DNA of 64,000 bases from Diplocarpon mali (lineage: Eukaryota; Ascomycota; Leotiomycetes; Helotiales; Drepanopezizaceae): assembly GCA_024741835.1 (NCBI GenBank), contig JAENRP010000192.1:7360-71359 (forward strand). The letters are read 5' to 3'. Below, in pieces: positions 35,850 to 46,036 of this stretch (its first letter is position 1; each line of letters starts with the position of its first letter). The notes below the pieces were generated by a model that was not told where the DNA came from, searched no databases, and was given only the letters and a program-made list of their open reading frames with translations. The translations under genes were made by a program, and so were the position numbers.

Positions 35850-36470
35850 TTTTAAAAATATAAGATAGGTAATATTCCTAAGCCGCTATTATAAGGCGCA
35901 ACCCTTTCTTAGATCCTCTTAGCTAGCGCTAAGAGCTGCAAAGCTATAGCTATAAGTTCTATATAGATCTCCTCTTAAGAGAGGCCCAGAGGCACTCCCT
36001 CGGCCAGAGGCCCGCTGGCGAATATACTAGTAATAGCAAGGGCAAAGGCAGGGGGTGCGGCAAAGGCGACAAGGGCGAGGACGGCAGGGGCGGCGGCAAT
36101 AGCAGAAGCGGCGATAGTAGGAGTAAGAATAGGAGAGACAAAGGGAGATACTATAGTAGCAGCTGCAATAGCAGCAGTAGATAGGATAGAAGCGGTAGCA
36201 GCAATAGCAAAGGCAAACGGGTTTAAGCTAAAGGGCCTAGGAGCAAATGGGAATAGTATGCTAAGAGCAGGAGAGGCAGCGATACTACTACTTATAGGAG
36301 TAGTAGGCCCTCTTAGTACTAGGGTCCGATTGCTCCTATCTTTTAAAATCAGCTTAGAACTTAATAAGACTTGATAAACGTATTATAAAAGCTTTAAAGC
36401 GCACCCTTTACTATATTAAGTAGTAGTACTACCTCCTCCTTAAAGGCACTGCGGGCGCGGGCTGATACAA
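35850..36470 (-). pseudogene. Antisense post-pol frame of Copia G
   Basis: Between pol and the 3' LTR, the strand opposite to pol keeps a frame open except for TAG codons of the CAG type. It first encodes an Ala/Pro/Ile-rich, possibly membrane-spanning segment (AFAIAATASILSTAAIAAAT). A helical stretch follows near 35960-35890 (EEIYIELIAIALQLLALAKR). A second antisense frame (36141-35959) is fully open for 60 codons but is Leu/Pro low-complexity and probably a by-product. Antisense ORFs between pol and the 3' LTR are known in some plant LTR elements such as Grande and RIRE2. Function unknown; compositional bias could also explain it. Confidence 0.35.
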
Positions 36471-36649
36471 TAGCCTCTTAAGAGGTAAGGAGAGGTCCGC
36501 TAGCCTACTAGCAGCTATTACTTAATACTATATAATAAATGTAATGCGCACTAAAGGTACTATTAAAGTATTAATAATTAAGATTGCTAGTGCTCTTATA
36601 TGCGATATAATATACGCACGCGTTATTGCACTCTATTATAAGCTTAAGT

Positions 36650-36880
36650 ATACGGCGCGCAATAGGGGCAGGGCTTTTAAGTAGCAGCAGCGGCAGTAGG
36701 GGCAGCGGCGGCAGTAAGGGCGATAGCAGTGGCGGCTTATTGCCTAATAGGCGCTAGGACAATCGCGCTAAGGTTATAGCTCTTAAAGGAGCGCTAGCGA
36801 CCTAGCGCAAAGTTAGTATAATATAAGGTATAGGGACTTTAAGGGTCTTACTTTGCAAGGGCGGCTAGGGCTATAATAAG
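36650..36880. repeat. GC-rich GCAGCGGCGGCAG-type low-complexity tract in Copia G
   Basis: Imperfect GCAG/GGCAG/GGCGG runs, denser in G+C than the surrounding RIP-mutated DNA. A similar GGCAG/GGCGG tract lies at 36010-36200. Such tracts may be left over from an Ala-rich coding region read on the other strand. Confidence 0.5.
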
Positions 36881-37200
36881 CGGAAGTTCCTTTTATATTT
36901 AAAAATTATTAGTATAAAGATAATATTTTTAAATAATAAAAGAGGGTTATTTTTAAAAGAAGGGAAAGAGAACCTCTGCGATAGAAATACTTTATAAGAA
37001 GCCTAATAGAGCACTAGTATAGAATTGCGAAGATTCTTAAGCGCGCTTATTGCCTATAGCAACCCTTCTTATTTTAGAAGGAACGACCTTTAAAGGGGCA
37101 GTATATAAGATAGAGCCTCTTTTCCTTATAACTGCTATTCTTTCTTTTATTTTATCTATATAGCTAAGCGATTCTGGGAGCATCGCCTAACTAAGAGGTG

Positions 37201-37398
37201 TATTATATAAAATAGGCGGAGTCTCCACTTATTCTAAAGACCCTCTACGTGACTCCTACTAAGTTATAGACTCCCCCTTTTCTTTCCAAAGTCTCCTTAC
37301 TATATATATACTAGAGAATAATACAATTAATCATCTTTATCTATATTAGCAAGCCTTCTAAGCGACCTAATAAAGGCCCTCCAGCCGACCGCACTACA
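37201..37398 (+). repeat. 3' LTR of Copia G
   Basis: 198 bp. Starts TATTATATAA (decayed) and keeps the GCACTACA end. Confidence 0.9.
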
Positions 37399-37403
37399 GT
37401 TTC

Positions 37404-37651
37404 GCAATCTCGATTCAATGCAAGATTATCTTAAATCGACCTTAAAGGTGCAAAAGGATATTCTTATATAATATTATATAAATAGACAAAGAGCCTTAAG
37501 CTGCTTATATATATAAAGAAGAAGGGCTCTCCCTTAAGGAGGGCTCTCTAACTTCTTCGTTTCCTTTGTATTAGACCTATAGAATACGCCTTTTGCACCA
37601 CTTCTTACTACCATACTTGATCTCGCACTTCGGCGGTTCTGTGTCGTTATA
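37404..37651 (+). repeat. Gypsy C 3' LTR, right piece
   Basis: Continuation of the LTR after the Copia G insertion, ending GTGTCGTTATA. With the left piece and one copy of GTTTC the LTR is about 307 bp. It contains a hairpin (GGGCTCTCCC-TTAAGG-AGGGCTCTC near 37526-37551). From 37652 on the sequence is Copia F. Confidence 0.7.
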
Positions 37652-37659
37652 CTCTCTTC

Positions 37660-39240
37660 TAAAGACATATAATAAAGCTATTAATAATCTGGAGAATAGA
37701 GTAGTATAGAATAAGGCAATCTAAGAGGAGATAAGTTCTCTTACTACAAATGGCATATAAATAGAGGAACTAATGCTAAAGGATATAAACCTAGTTTTAA
37801 TAAAGTGGGTCTTTATAATTAAAATATATATAGATAGGACCCTGGAACTTTATAAGGCAAGGCTTATAGCTAAGGGCTTCTCCTAATAGTATAGAGAAGA
37901 CTACTTCGATATATTTGCGCTAATAGTCTGTATAAATACCCTTTATATATTTATAGTAATAGTAGCCGCTAAGAACTTTAAATACAGATAGTACAATATT
38001 AAAAATGCTTCACTAAAGCGATTATAAAAGAACGGATTTTTCTCTCCTAACCTAACGGTATTCCTATATGCGCTAGCCACTCTTTCTATATACTCTATAG
38101 TATCTATAGGCTTAAATAATCAGCCTATAATTAGAACCTCTTATATAGCTCTACTCTAATAGAAATAGGATTTATTTAAAGCCTAGCTAACCCTTATCTA
38201 TTTACCTATATTAAGTATAGAATCAAGTTGCTACTATATATTAATAATATTACTATAGCTATAAAAACAATTACTCAATTGGATTGGTTCTTTATAATAA
38301 TTCGGAAACGTTTTAATACTAAAGATCTAAGGGGAATTTATAAGATCCTTAGCATTTGTATTATAAGGAACCGCTCTACTTAAGAACTCTAATTAGATTA
38401 AGAGTAGTATATTAAGAAGATCCTAGACCAAATAGGACTCTCTACTTATACTCCTAACTTTAAGCCAAAGTGTACTCTAATTGAAGGAAAGTATGATAAG
38501 TTAAAGCCTACTAATAAAAATAAATAAAGAAGAGATCTGAAGAAGTACTAATAGGATATTAGAGCAATTATATATACTATAGTATATATAAGACTAGATA
38601 TTGCCTTTATTATTAAGCAACTTAATTAGAACCTAAAGGATCCGACAATTTAATATAAGAATATAATCAAGCGACTTAGAAGGTACCTTCAATCGATAAT
38701 CATATAGAAGGTAAGATATAGATTAATAAAATATATAAGTGCAAAGCTTAAAGTATATACCAATTCTAACTAGGCAAATATAAAAGGTCGGAAAAGTATA
38801 TTTAAAAGCGTAGTAATACTATATAGTAGACCTATATTATAAGGAAGTAGGAAGTAAAAATCAGTAGCTACTATAAGCACTAAGGCCGAATATATATTAA
38901 TATTATTAAATTATAAGCAAGGATTATAAATCGCTTAAGTTTTAAAAGATATAGGTTTCGCTAAGTATATTAAATAAGATAGGAACTGTATTAATCTTTA
39001 AGTAGATAATATAAAGGCAATTATACTTATAAAGAATCCACACTTATATAAGCGATTAAAATATATTAATATTACCTATTACTTTATTTGCAACCTTATT
39101 ATAAAGAATAAGTTATTAATTACCTATATCCTAACCAATTAAATAATAGCAGATGGATTTATAAAGCTACTAGAGATAGTTACAAAGTTTAAAGCGTTTA
39201 AAGATATACTAGAGTTATAGAAGATAGTAAGGGCTTAATA
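37660..39240 (+). pseudogene. Copia F reverse transcriptase-RNase H remnant
   Basis: Begins with KTYNKAINNLENRVV, continues through the reverse transcriptase entry block (LIKWVFIIKIYIDRTLELYKARLIAKGF near 37797-37880) and ends with a Copia RNase H closing at about 39240. Stops are mainly TAG or TAA at Gln and Trp sites. The order and spacing match Copia E. Confidence 0.8.
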
Positions 39241-39252
39241 GGCTTAAGGATA

Positions 39253-39402
39253 ACTCCTAGGCCCGCCTTGCGAATTAGGTCATATAATCTTATAAAGGAA
39301 AGTTTTTTAAATCGACTCCTAGGCCTAGACCGCGAGTCAAGTCATATAGTCTTATAAAAGAACGCTTTTAGGAAAATTGACTCCTAGTCCTACCTTATAA
39401 GT
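39253..39402 (+). repeat. Three 23-bp palindromes in 3' non-coding part of Copia F
   Basis: Units 39253-39275, 39315-39337 and 39380-39402, orthologous to the three units at 15160-15309 in Copia E. Distances 62 and 65; no triplet phase. Confidence 0.85.
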
Positions 39403-39541
39403 AGAGTTTAGTAATTTCAATAGAGGTTGCTATTAATTAATTGTTTTTAATTTAAAGAGATACTTAAGAGTTAGATTAGCGTAAAAGGATAGTTATTATT
39501 TTCCCAACTATAGGTCAATTAGAGTAAGGTCTAAGTAAGGG

Positions 39542-39736
39542 TATTAAGATAGGTAATATAGCTATTACTCTAATGTATTATCATATGACCCTACTACTTA
39601 ATCAATAGGATATTAACACATATATAGCTATAAGGAAGAAAGGGGTAACCTTCCTTCCCTAACTCTTACTAATATATCGACTATCGACCTTTAGAAGTTT
39701 CTATTACCTACTGCGCCGACTTACTTAAGCTTAATA
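39542..39736 (+). repeat. 3' LTR of Copia F
   Basis: 195 bp, inverted relative to the two Copia E LTRs. Starts TATTAAGATAGG and ends GCTTAATA. Confidence 0.9.
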
Positions 39737-40165
39737 AATTCGCTTAATTCTCTCTTTAAGTATAATAGGCTAAGATGAAACGGCTCGCAGACCTCTACCG
39801 CTAGCTAATTAATTAGACTATAGGTAATAATATACTAATTAGTATTAAAAACTGGAAACTCGACCAGCTGAGCCGAAAGCTCTCCGATAAGTAGTACGGC
39901 CTAATAAAAGTACTTAAAAAGCTAAGGGAAAGTTAAAAGCTCTAATTGCTTAAATCCCTTTACTTAATCTACCTTATATTCTACTCTCATTTACTATATA
40001 AATACGTTCCTAACTTATTACTAAGTTAGGTTTAGAAGCCTCTTACGCTAATTAAAGTACTATTAGAATAAAAGGAGTAAGAGATCGAAAAAGTAATTGG
40101 ATCTTATATTTAAGTTAAGAAGCTCAAATATTAGATTAAATAAAGAAGAGCTAATAAAGACCTTA
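39737..40165 (+). pseudogene. Gypsy H integrase C-terminal remnant
   Basis: Matches the A/B family from the integrase end through the KLDRPSRKLS-like block to the segment where Copia I entered. Contains RIP-type stops. Continues at 46275 after Copia I. Confidence 0.8.
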
Positions 40166-40398
40166 CATTGCAGGTATGCCCGTCATATGTTTGTCACATG
40201 ATCTGTCATATGATATATTATACATATGATATGTCATATAACTTGCCATATGACTTAGTAGCAGCCCTTATTAAATAGCTTATAGTTAGAGAGCTCTTAT
40301 GAATTAAGATACCTAATATTGTTATTTGCACCTTATACTTCTTTATACCCTCTTTTAGTTTACTATTAAGTTCACTATTAGAGAACCTCCTTGCTATA
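40166..40398 (+). repeat. 5' LTR of Copia I
   Basis: 233 bp. Starts CATTGCAGG (original TGTTGCAGG) and ends CTTGCTATA. The first 90 bases carry several CATATGAC/GTCATATG inverted words. Confidence 0.87.
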
Positions 40399-40412
40399 GG
40401 TTATAAGCCCTG
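40399..40412 (+). other. Primer-binding site of Copia I
   Basis: GGTTATAAGCCCTG. Drosophila copia uses a GGTTATGGGCCC-type site complementary to the anticodon-arm region of initiator Met tRNA (half-tRNA priming). The sequence here fits that site with GG changed to AA, a RIP-type change. Confidence 0.6.
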
Positions 40413-40849
40413 TATACTTATAAATAGCATTTGATAAATTCTATTAATTAAAGTCTCCTTTACAAACGAAAAGACTGATTGATATTTTTAAGTTTTTACT
40501 TAACTAACGATATATAATAGCGTTATTTTAATAATAAAATAGTGGCTATTCCCCTTCTGGAGCGCTATGCAATAATCTAAGCTTATGTAAGATTCGTTAT
40601 TATAGCTGAATTATTAGGACTAATAGCTGAGATTACTAGCTTAATTGCTAAAAGTACTCTACTACTTGAATCACTTAATCTTATAAGGACTGATATATAG
40701 TACTTTAAACTCGAATTTAATAGTTTATCTCCTCCTCCTCCTCCTTCTCTACCTTCTCCTTTCGATAACTCTATATATATATATATAAATAAGATATTAT
40801 TATCTTCAGCTGCCCTTAGCCTCCTTAAGTCTTAAAAGCTTAAAGGCAT

Positions 40850-41945
40850 AAAGGACTATAGCTAGTAGAGGAATAAGGTTTTGAACCTTGCAAAGTCAAA
40901 CGCCTTAACTATATATCTTTATATAAAAGCTAAAATATATACTCTACCTAAGGTTGACTTATAGGACTATTCCATTACTCTTAAGGAAAGGGATAATTAG
41001 GTTAGATAGGAAGCTAAAGAATCTTAGATAAAGCTTACTATTATATTTAATTGCAAACTAGGCCTATTAGCTTATATAAAAGGCGATAAATCTACTTTAG
41101 ATATATAGGAAGCTCTTTAAAAATAATATAAAGGATTTGGAATAGTGCTTGAATATAATGTTATATAGACCTATATTACTATTAAATATAATGACTTTAA
41201 CTCACTTAAAGCTTACGTTATCGCCTTTAGGCTTTCAATTACTAAATTGGAAGCTCTTAACTCTACTCCTCTCTCTTATTAGTACCCTATTATATTTATT
41301 GCTAGCTATTCTAATAGATGGCCTATTTAGGTAGATTAATAATACTTTAACCTTCGCTTAGCTATAGCAGCTAAACGGAAATCAAAGATCACGCTTAAAG
41401 CTCTTATTAAAGATATTACTAATAAAGCTCAAGCCTTATAGAGTTTAAAAATGAATAGAACTGTCTTATATAATAATAAATTAGATAGTAAGCCATATTC
41501 CTCTAATTATAAGAAGTCAGAAAATAAGAGAGGTTTTAAAGACTTAAAGAAGAGCACCTTTAGGAATACTACTACTTCCCTTAACTCTTCCTATCCTTAT
41601 TGCAAGCAACTAGAGTTATACTATAAGGCAGAAGATTGCTTTGCAATTAACAAATCGAAAAGAGAGGCCTAGGAAAAGGATTTAGGGAAAAAGTATATAT
41701 TCTATTACCTTAAAGGCAAGGACGATAAGTCCTTGCTATTATTATTACTAAAAGGCAAGAAGCCTTTTAAGAAGATTTAAAAGGAAGATAAAGAGTCAGA
41801 TAATGACCTCTTTAGGCATACTATGCTATTACTAACCCTAGGGCTAATTCTCACTCGCGAGCTAGGCCTAGGAGTTAATTCCTCATTAGGAGGCAACTCC
41901 TTTCTAAGGCCAATTTCTACTCGCGGGCCGGGCTTAGGAGTTAGT
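40850..41945 (+). pseudogene. Copia I gag remnant with zinc knuckle and protease linker
   Basis: Helical gag-like frame with few stops. The last 74 codons are open (41451-41672) and include a zinc knuckle that reads YPYCKQLELYYKAEDC, where a normal CCHC would have Cys at the first position and His at the third. An acidic and basic linker follows with two palindromic units at 41853 and 41919. Downstream the protease begins near 41990 and is broken by the TRIM at 42223. Inactive. Confidence 0.75.
41853..41941 (+). repeat. Two 23-bp palindromes in the gag-protease linker of Copia I
   Basis: Units 41853-41875 and 41919-41941, 66 bp apart (22 codons). Here the sense peptide is T-R-G-P-G-L-G-V, the opposite orientation to the pair at 43836, as a palindrome allows. 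Confidence 0.85.
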
Positions 41946-42222
41946 TCTTCTACCTCCTGCTTCTTATTAAAATTGAGGAATCGTTAGCTATATAATATAA
42001 GTGCTAGTAAGTACATTTCTAATAATCTCTTTAAGTTCACTTCTTATACTACTTAAGATAATCTACCCTCTTTAAGTATAGTTAATAGATCTATTCAACC
42101 TTTTGATATTAGCACTTGCAAAGTCAATGCACTTAAATCTAATAGAAAGGTATATATTCTTAAGTTAATTAATACTCTTTATATACCTTAATCACCTATC
42201 TGCTTATACTTAGGTAGTAAAC

Positions 42223-42307
42223 TGTTGTGCATAATACCGCTCGGCCAAAATGTGAATCCACACCTTAGGGCGCGTACTAGCATATTTAGCCTATTTTCTA
42301 TATAACA
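42223..42307. repeat. Left 85-bp LTR of the TRIM-like element
   Basis: Shares the block from ATACCGCTCGGCC to GCCTATTTTCT with the right copy without a visible change; differences are confined to G/A and C/T sites near the ends. Confidence 0.87.
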
Positions 42308-42636
42308 TACCCCCTAGGTCGCCGGAAGAACAGTTTTTCCGGCGGCCTAAGTACTAGCCTAGTCTGTGGTAGCGTAGATGTGGCGCATAGACCGCTAAGC
42401 CAATAGAAAATAGGTGGTCGGAAGGGCCGGAATGCATTTTTCTTCGGCCATACATCGGAGGTCGTTTTACTTAAATCTGTCGAAACTTCTGTTGATGCAG
42501 TCGAAACCGAGTATGATCATTGCTGAATTCTTTGAAAAGTAGTTTACTAGTAGAACTTCGAAGCGAGAAAAGTCGGCTAAACCTCGCGCAAGAGGAATGC
42601 GAAAAGATTTATCGCTACGCTTATAGGGCTTATAAC

Positions 42637-42721
42637 TGTTATATATAATACCGCTCGGCCAAAATGTGAATCCACACCTTAGGGCGCGTACTAGCATATT
42701 TAGCCTATTTTCTGCATAATA
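42637..42721. repeat. Right 85-bp LTR of the TRIM-like element
   Basis: Same 85-bp length as the left copy; start decayed to TGTTATATAT, end TGCATAATA. Confidence 0.87.
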
Positions 42722-42726
42722 TAAAC

Positions 42727-45700
42727 TTAATAAAATCAAAGGCTTCTATCGAAATAGCAAGCTATTTTTATCTAATAAGAAGGAAATTTACACTATTGAT
42801 AATAATATATATATTAATAAGGAATAGCCTTCTACTAACTCCTTTAGTTATATAAGTGGATATGCTCTTTTAGCTGCTATTAAGAATAGACCTCTTGATA
42901 TTAAGCTCTAGCACTATCGATTAGGCTATACTAGCTTATAAATAGTTAGAAAGACTTAATCTGCTATTATTAATATGCAGATTAAGGAAATAAAATCAAG
43001 GAAGACGCGAATCTGCGCTCCTTATAAGAAAGGCAGACCTTTCTAATATATTAATAAACGTTCAGCTCGCCCTCGACTTACAAAGGCACTTGATAAGCTA
43101 TACGTCGATATAGTTCATCTAAAGCCAATTGGCCTTAATAGTTATAAATACGCTTCTATCTTCACTTACGTAATTATAATAGCTAGATAGGGATAGACCT
43201 ATATAAATAAATCTAATACCTTTAAGGCAAATAAGAAGATGATCAGCCTTTTATAAACTTAGTATAATTATATAATCAAGCGGTAGAGAACTAATAGAGG
43301 CAAGGAGTACTCTCTTATATAGATGCGAATACTTATAGAAAACCTTAGTATAATTTTAAAGGAATCTACTTTATATATATTAGAATAAGATAGTAGATTA
43401 GAACGATTAATTCGTATACTAATAGAAAAGTTACAAATAGCAATAATTGATTAAAATATCCCCTCCTTTCTCTAGCCTTACCTCCTTCTTTTAGTAATAT
43501 ATATTACTAATCTTATTGCCTCTAATATCCTAGGTAGCAAGACTCTATATAGGGTCTTTTAAGATAATATTAAGCCTAATAAGTCTTATACTCCTTTAGT
43601 CAAGCATCTTTAAGTACTAGGCTATTGCATCTATATGCTAATTGAGAAAGAAAAGCGAACTTAAAGTAATAAACTCGCTTTAAAAGCAGAAGTAGGTACT
43701 CTTATCGGATTTGATAGCAGAAGTATCTATTAGATCTATATGCTATTGCAATTAAAGGAGAAGATTATTTGATCTTTTTATATTTGATTTGATAAAGACG
43801 GCTTAATTATAGAGCTGTAATTAAGGGGTGATTTCACTCTTAGGCTGGGCCTGCGAGTCACTTCTTAAAATGATATTTTCACTCCTAGGCCAGGACCGCA
43901 AGTTAATTCTGACTCTTACGATGATTTCACTCTTAGGCCAGGACCGCGAGTCAATTCTTTTAATTTAAAAGAAGCTAATAAAGCTGCGCTTCTAACTCTA
44001 AGAAAGAGAGGAAGACCTCTTGGTTTAAAGAACAAGGCTCACCCTTAGCCTTTTAAAAAGAGAGCTATTCGCTTTACTGCTTTTAGATTCAAAGTTGATA
44101 ACTCTAATAATAAGAAAGCCTATTTAGGCACCTTCTATATGGCCTTACTTGACTCTTTATACTCAAATGACCTAAAAACAGTTGAATAAGCCCTCTCTTA
44201 CGCTAACGCTAACAAATGGCGATTTATAATCAACTTTAAGTATAATTCCCTTACTTATAAGGATATATAGGTAGTAGTAAAACGCTTAGAACTCTTTAAA
44301 TATAATAGAGTACTTAGATTAAGGCTTATCTTTAAAATAAAAAGAGATTAAAATAGGGAAATCTCTTAATAGAAGGTCAGATTTATTATATAAGGCTATA
44401 TATAATAATAAGGTCGAGATTATAATTAAACCTTTGCTAGCGTTTGCAAATCTGCTATTTAAAAGATTGCAATTGCGCTTATAGCTCTTTATAACTTTAA
44501 GCTAGATCAGTTTAATATTAAGATAGCTTTCCTTAATTTAAAAGCTGACTTTAATATCTATATCAAATTACCTCTTAGATATACTTAAGATAAGGTCGTT
44601 CTTTTACCTTAAGACTACTGTCTTAAGCTTCTTAAGGCCTTATATAGCTTAAAGCAATCTCTATAACTATAGTAAGAAAAGCTATAGTCTAAGCTATAAA
44701 AGCTTGATTTTCATCCTTTTAATACTAACAATTGCATATATATTAACTGCGCCTTTCGGATTCTTATTATTACCTATATTAACGACTTCCTTATAATAGT
44801 AAAGAAGGGTAATATATATAATAAGTTTAAAAGAGATCTTCGCAACCTCTTTAAAATTATAAGTAGCGAACTAGCTAACTACTTCTTAAGAGTATATATA
44901 GTTAGAGATTGATAAAATAGAATGATCTCGCTTTATTAAGACGCCTATATTAATAAGGTTTTTAAACGTTTTTATATAACTAATTATAAGAGCGTACTAA
45001 CGCCTTTTGCTAATAGCTATAAAGTTCATATAGTCAAATTTGAAGGCTAAGCCACTTTATAGGAAGTAAAGCTATACTAAGAGATCTATAGTTCTTTATA
45101 GTACCTTATATACTATATGCATTAGGATATACTATACTACTGCTCTATTCTTAGCAAATTCCTTACTAACCCTTTACTATAATATATAGTAGCTTTAAAA
45201 TGAGTTTTATAATACTTATAAGGAATGCGATTCTATTATACTACCTTTAAAAGTAAAACAATTGACCTAAAGCTTTAGAAATTGCATAGCTACTGCGATT
45301 CTGATTAAGCAGGCGATAGAGGAACTAAGGCCTCTTATTCTAAGGCCGTCTTCTTCCTTAATAATAGTATAATTACTGCCTCCTTTAAGCGATAAACTAT
45401 CGTCGCTCTCTTATCTATAAAGGTAGAGTATATCGCTATATATAAATTCGTATAAGAAGCCTCTTAGATACGCCAGGTACTTAAGGAAATAGGCTATACT
45501 AGCGATAACGCTACTAAAGTCGAGATGATCTGCAACAATTAAAGAGCTCTTTATCTTACTAAAAACCCCGAATATTATTAGAGAATAAAGCATATTGATA
45601 TCAAGTTCTATTATATTTAGCAAGAGCTTTAGAAAAGCTATTTGAACCTTTAATATACAAATACTAAAGATAATGCCGCTAATAGCCTTACTAAGAGCTT

Positions 45701-45760
45701 AAATAGCTCTAACTATGCCACCTTTATCAAATTGTTAAATATAAAGGTTCTATACCTCGA
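42727..45760 (+). pseudogene. Copia I integrase-reverse transcriptase-RNase H remnant
   Basis: Pre-integrase block with HYRLGY near 42915. Integrase follows from about 43080 (LDKLYVDIVHLKPI with the first catalytic Asp). A linker at about 43830-43960 holds three palindromes encoding F-T-L-R-P-G-P-R-V repeats. Reverse transcriptase about 44200-45000 (LDQFNIKIAFLNLKADF, with a YINDFLIIVKK motif in place of YVDD). RNase H about 45280-45730 (SIKVEYIAIYKF, then RIKHIDIKFYYI and ANSLTKSL). The frame is continuous, with stops mainly at RIP-prone codons. The minus open stretch 45623-45411 is its complement. Confidence 0.82.
43836..43951 (+). repeat. Three 23-bp palindromes in the integrase-reverse transcriptase linker of Copia I
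   Basis: Units 43836-43858, 43881-43903 and 43929-43951; distances 45 and 48, both multiples of three. Each encodes T-(L/P)-R-(L/P)-G-x-(R/Q)-V. Confidence 0.9.
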
Positions 45761-45960
45761 TTAAGGGGTGATTTTTTTTATACCTCTATTATAAGGTGAT
45801 TTTTTTTACACTTCTATTAAAAGGTGATTTTTTTTTACTCCTAGGCCAGGCCCGCGAGTTGATTTTAACTTACTAAGGGGTGGATTTCCTACTCTAGAGT
45901 AGAGCGTGCTAGCGAACTCTACTCTATTTCCCATATCTGCAGGTTGATTTTTTATACGAA
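45753..45960 (+). repeat. T-tract minisatellite plus one palindrome near the 3' end of Copia I
   Basis: About four imperfect repeats of AAGGGGTGATTTTTTT-type sequence with a period near 34-36 bp, ending with a 23-bp palindrome (45837-45859). They lie just after the RNase H frame. Confidence 0.6.
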
Positions 45961-46036
45961 ACTATAAATAATAATAAAAGTTATAATATTATATATATTA
46001 CTAGCAAGTACCTTTAAAGGTCTCCTTAAAGGGGTA

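Larger units (their letters stand above)
29790..37398 (+). mobile_element. Copia G: complete Ty1/Copia element
   Basis: 7609 bp. LTRs of 198 bp at 29790-29987 and 37201-37398, flanked by GTTTC at 29785-29789 and 37399-37403. It inserted in the 3' LTR of Gypsy C. GTTATAAGCCCT follows the 5' LTR, the same primer-site word as in Copia E and I. A 1.4-kb GC-richer region separates pol from the 3' LTR. Confidence 0.93.
3210..37651 (+). mobile_element. Gypsy C: Ty3/Gypsy element split by four insertions
   Basis: Reassembles from pieces 3210-3643 (protease), 10799-14297 (reverse transcriptase to C-terminus), 28473-29784 (post-pol frame, purine tract, start of 3' LTR) and 37404-37651 (rest of 3' LTR). 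The joins are set by 5-bp target duplications of the intruders: AGAAA for Gypsy B, AATAG for Gypsy D, GTTTC for Copia G. The left end is hidden behind Copia-1. The 3' LTR starts TATAATAGC at 29731 and ends GTTATA at 37651, consistent with original TGTAAC/GTTACA ends. The sequence on its right is Copia F, so C was inserted into F. Confidence 0.85.
37652..39736 (+). mobile_element. Copia F: 3' part of a Copia E-family element
   Basis: Starts abruptly at 37652, inside the region before reverse transcriptase, where Gypsy C interrupts it. It runs through reverse transcriptase, RNase H, three palindromic units and a 195-bp LTR. It matches the complement of Copia E (15.0-16.9 kb) throughout. The 5' part must lie beyond Gypsy C, left of the window. 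The sequence after 39736 is Gypsy H integrase, so F sits inside H. Confidence 0.88.
42223..42721. mobile_element. TRIM-like 499-bp non-autonomous LTR element in Copia I
   Basis: Direct terminal repeats of 85 bp at 42223-42307 and 42637-42721, with TGTTGTGCAT starts and GCATAACA-type ends, flanked by TAAAC at 42218-42222 and 42722-42726. The internal region is 329 bp with no convincing coding potential; the minus open stretch 42739-42467 overruns the element edge. Immediately after the left LTR is a stem of about 11 bp (GGTCGCCGGAA ... TTCCGGCGGCC, 42318-42348). Size, LTR length and target duplication fit terminal-repeat retrotransposons in miniature. GC content is higher and RIP lighter than in the host Copia. 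Confidence 0.85.

Noticed and set aside
35959..36141. 60-codon minus-strand Leu/Pro frame
   Set aside because: Low-complexity by-product of the GGCAG/GGCGG tract; the neighbouring antisense frame looks more protein-like.
42467..42739. 90-codon minus-strand frame in the TRIM-like element
   Set aside because: It crosses the right LTR and target duplication into Copia I, so it cannot be a gene of the element; no motif.
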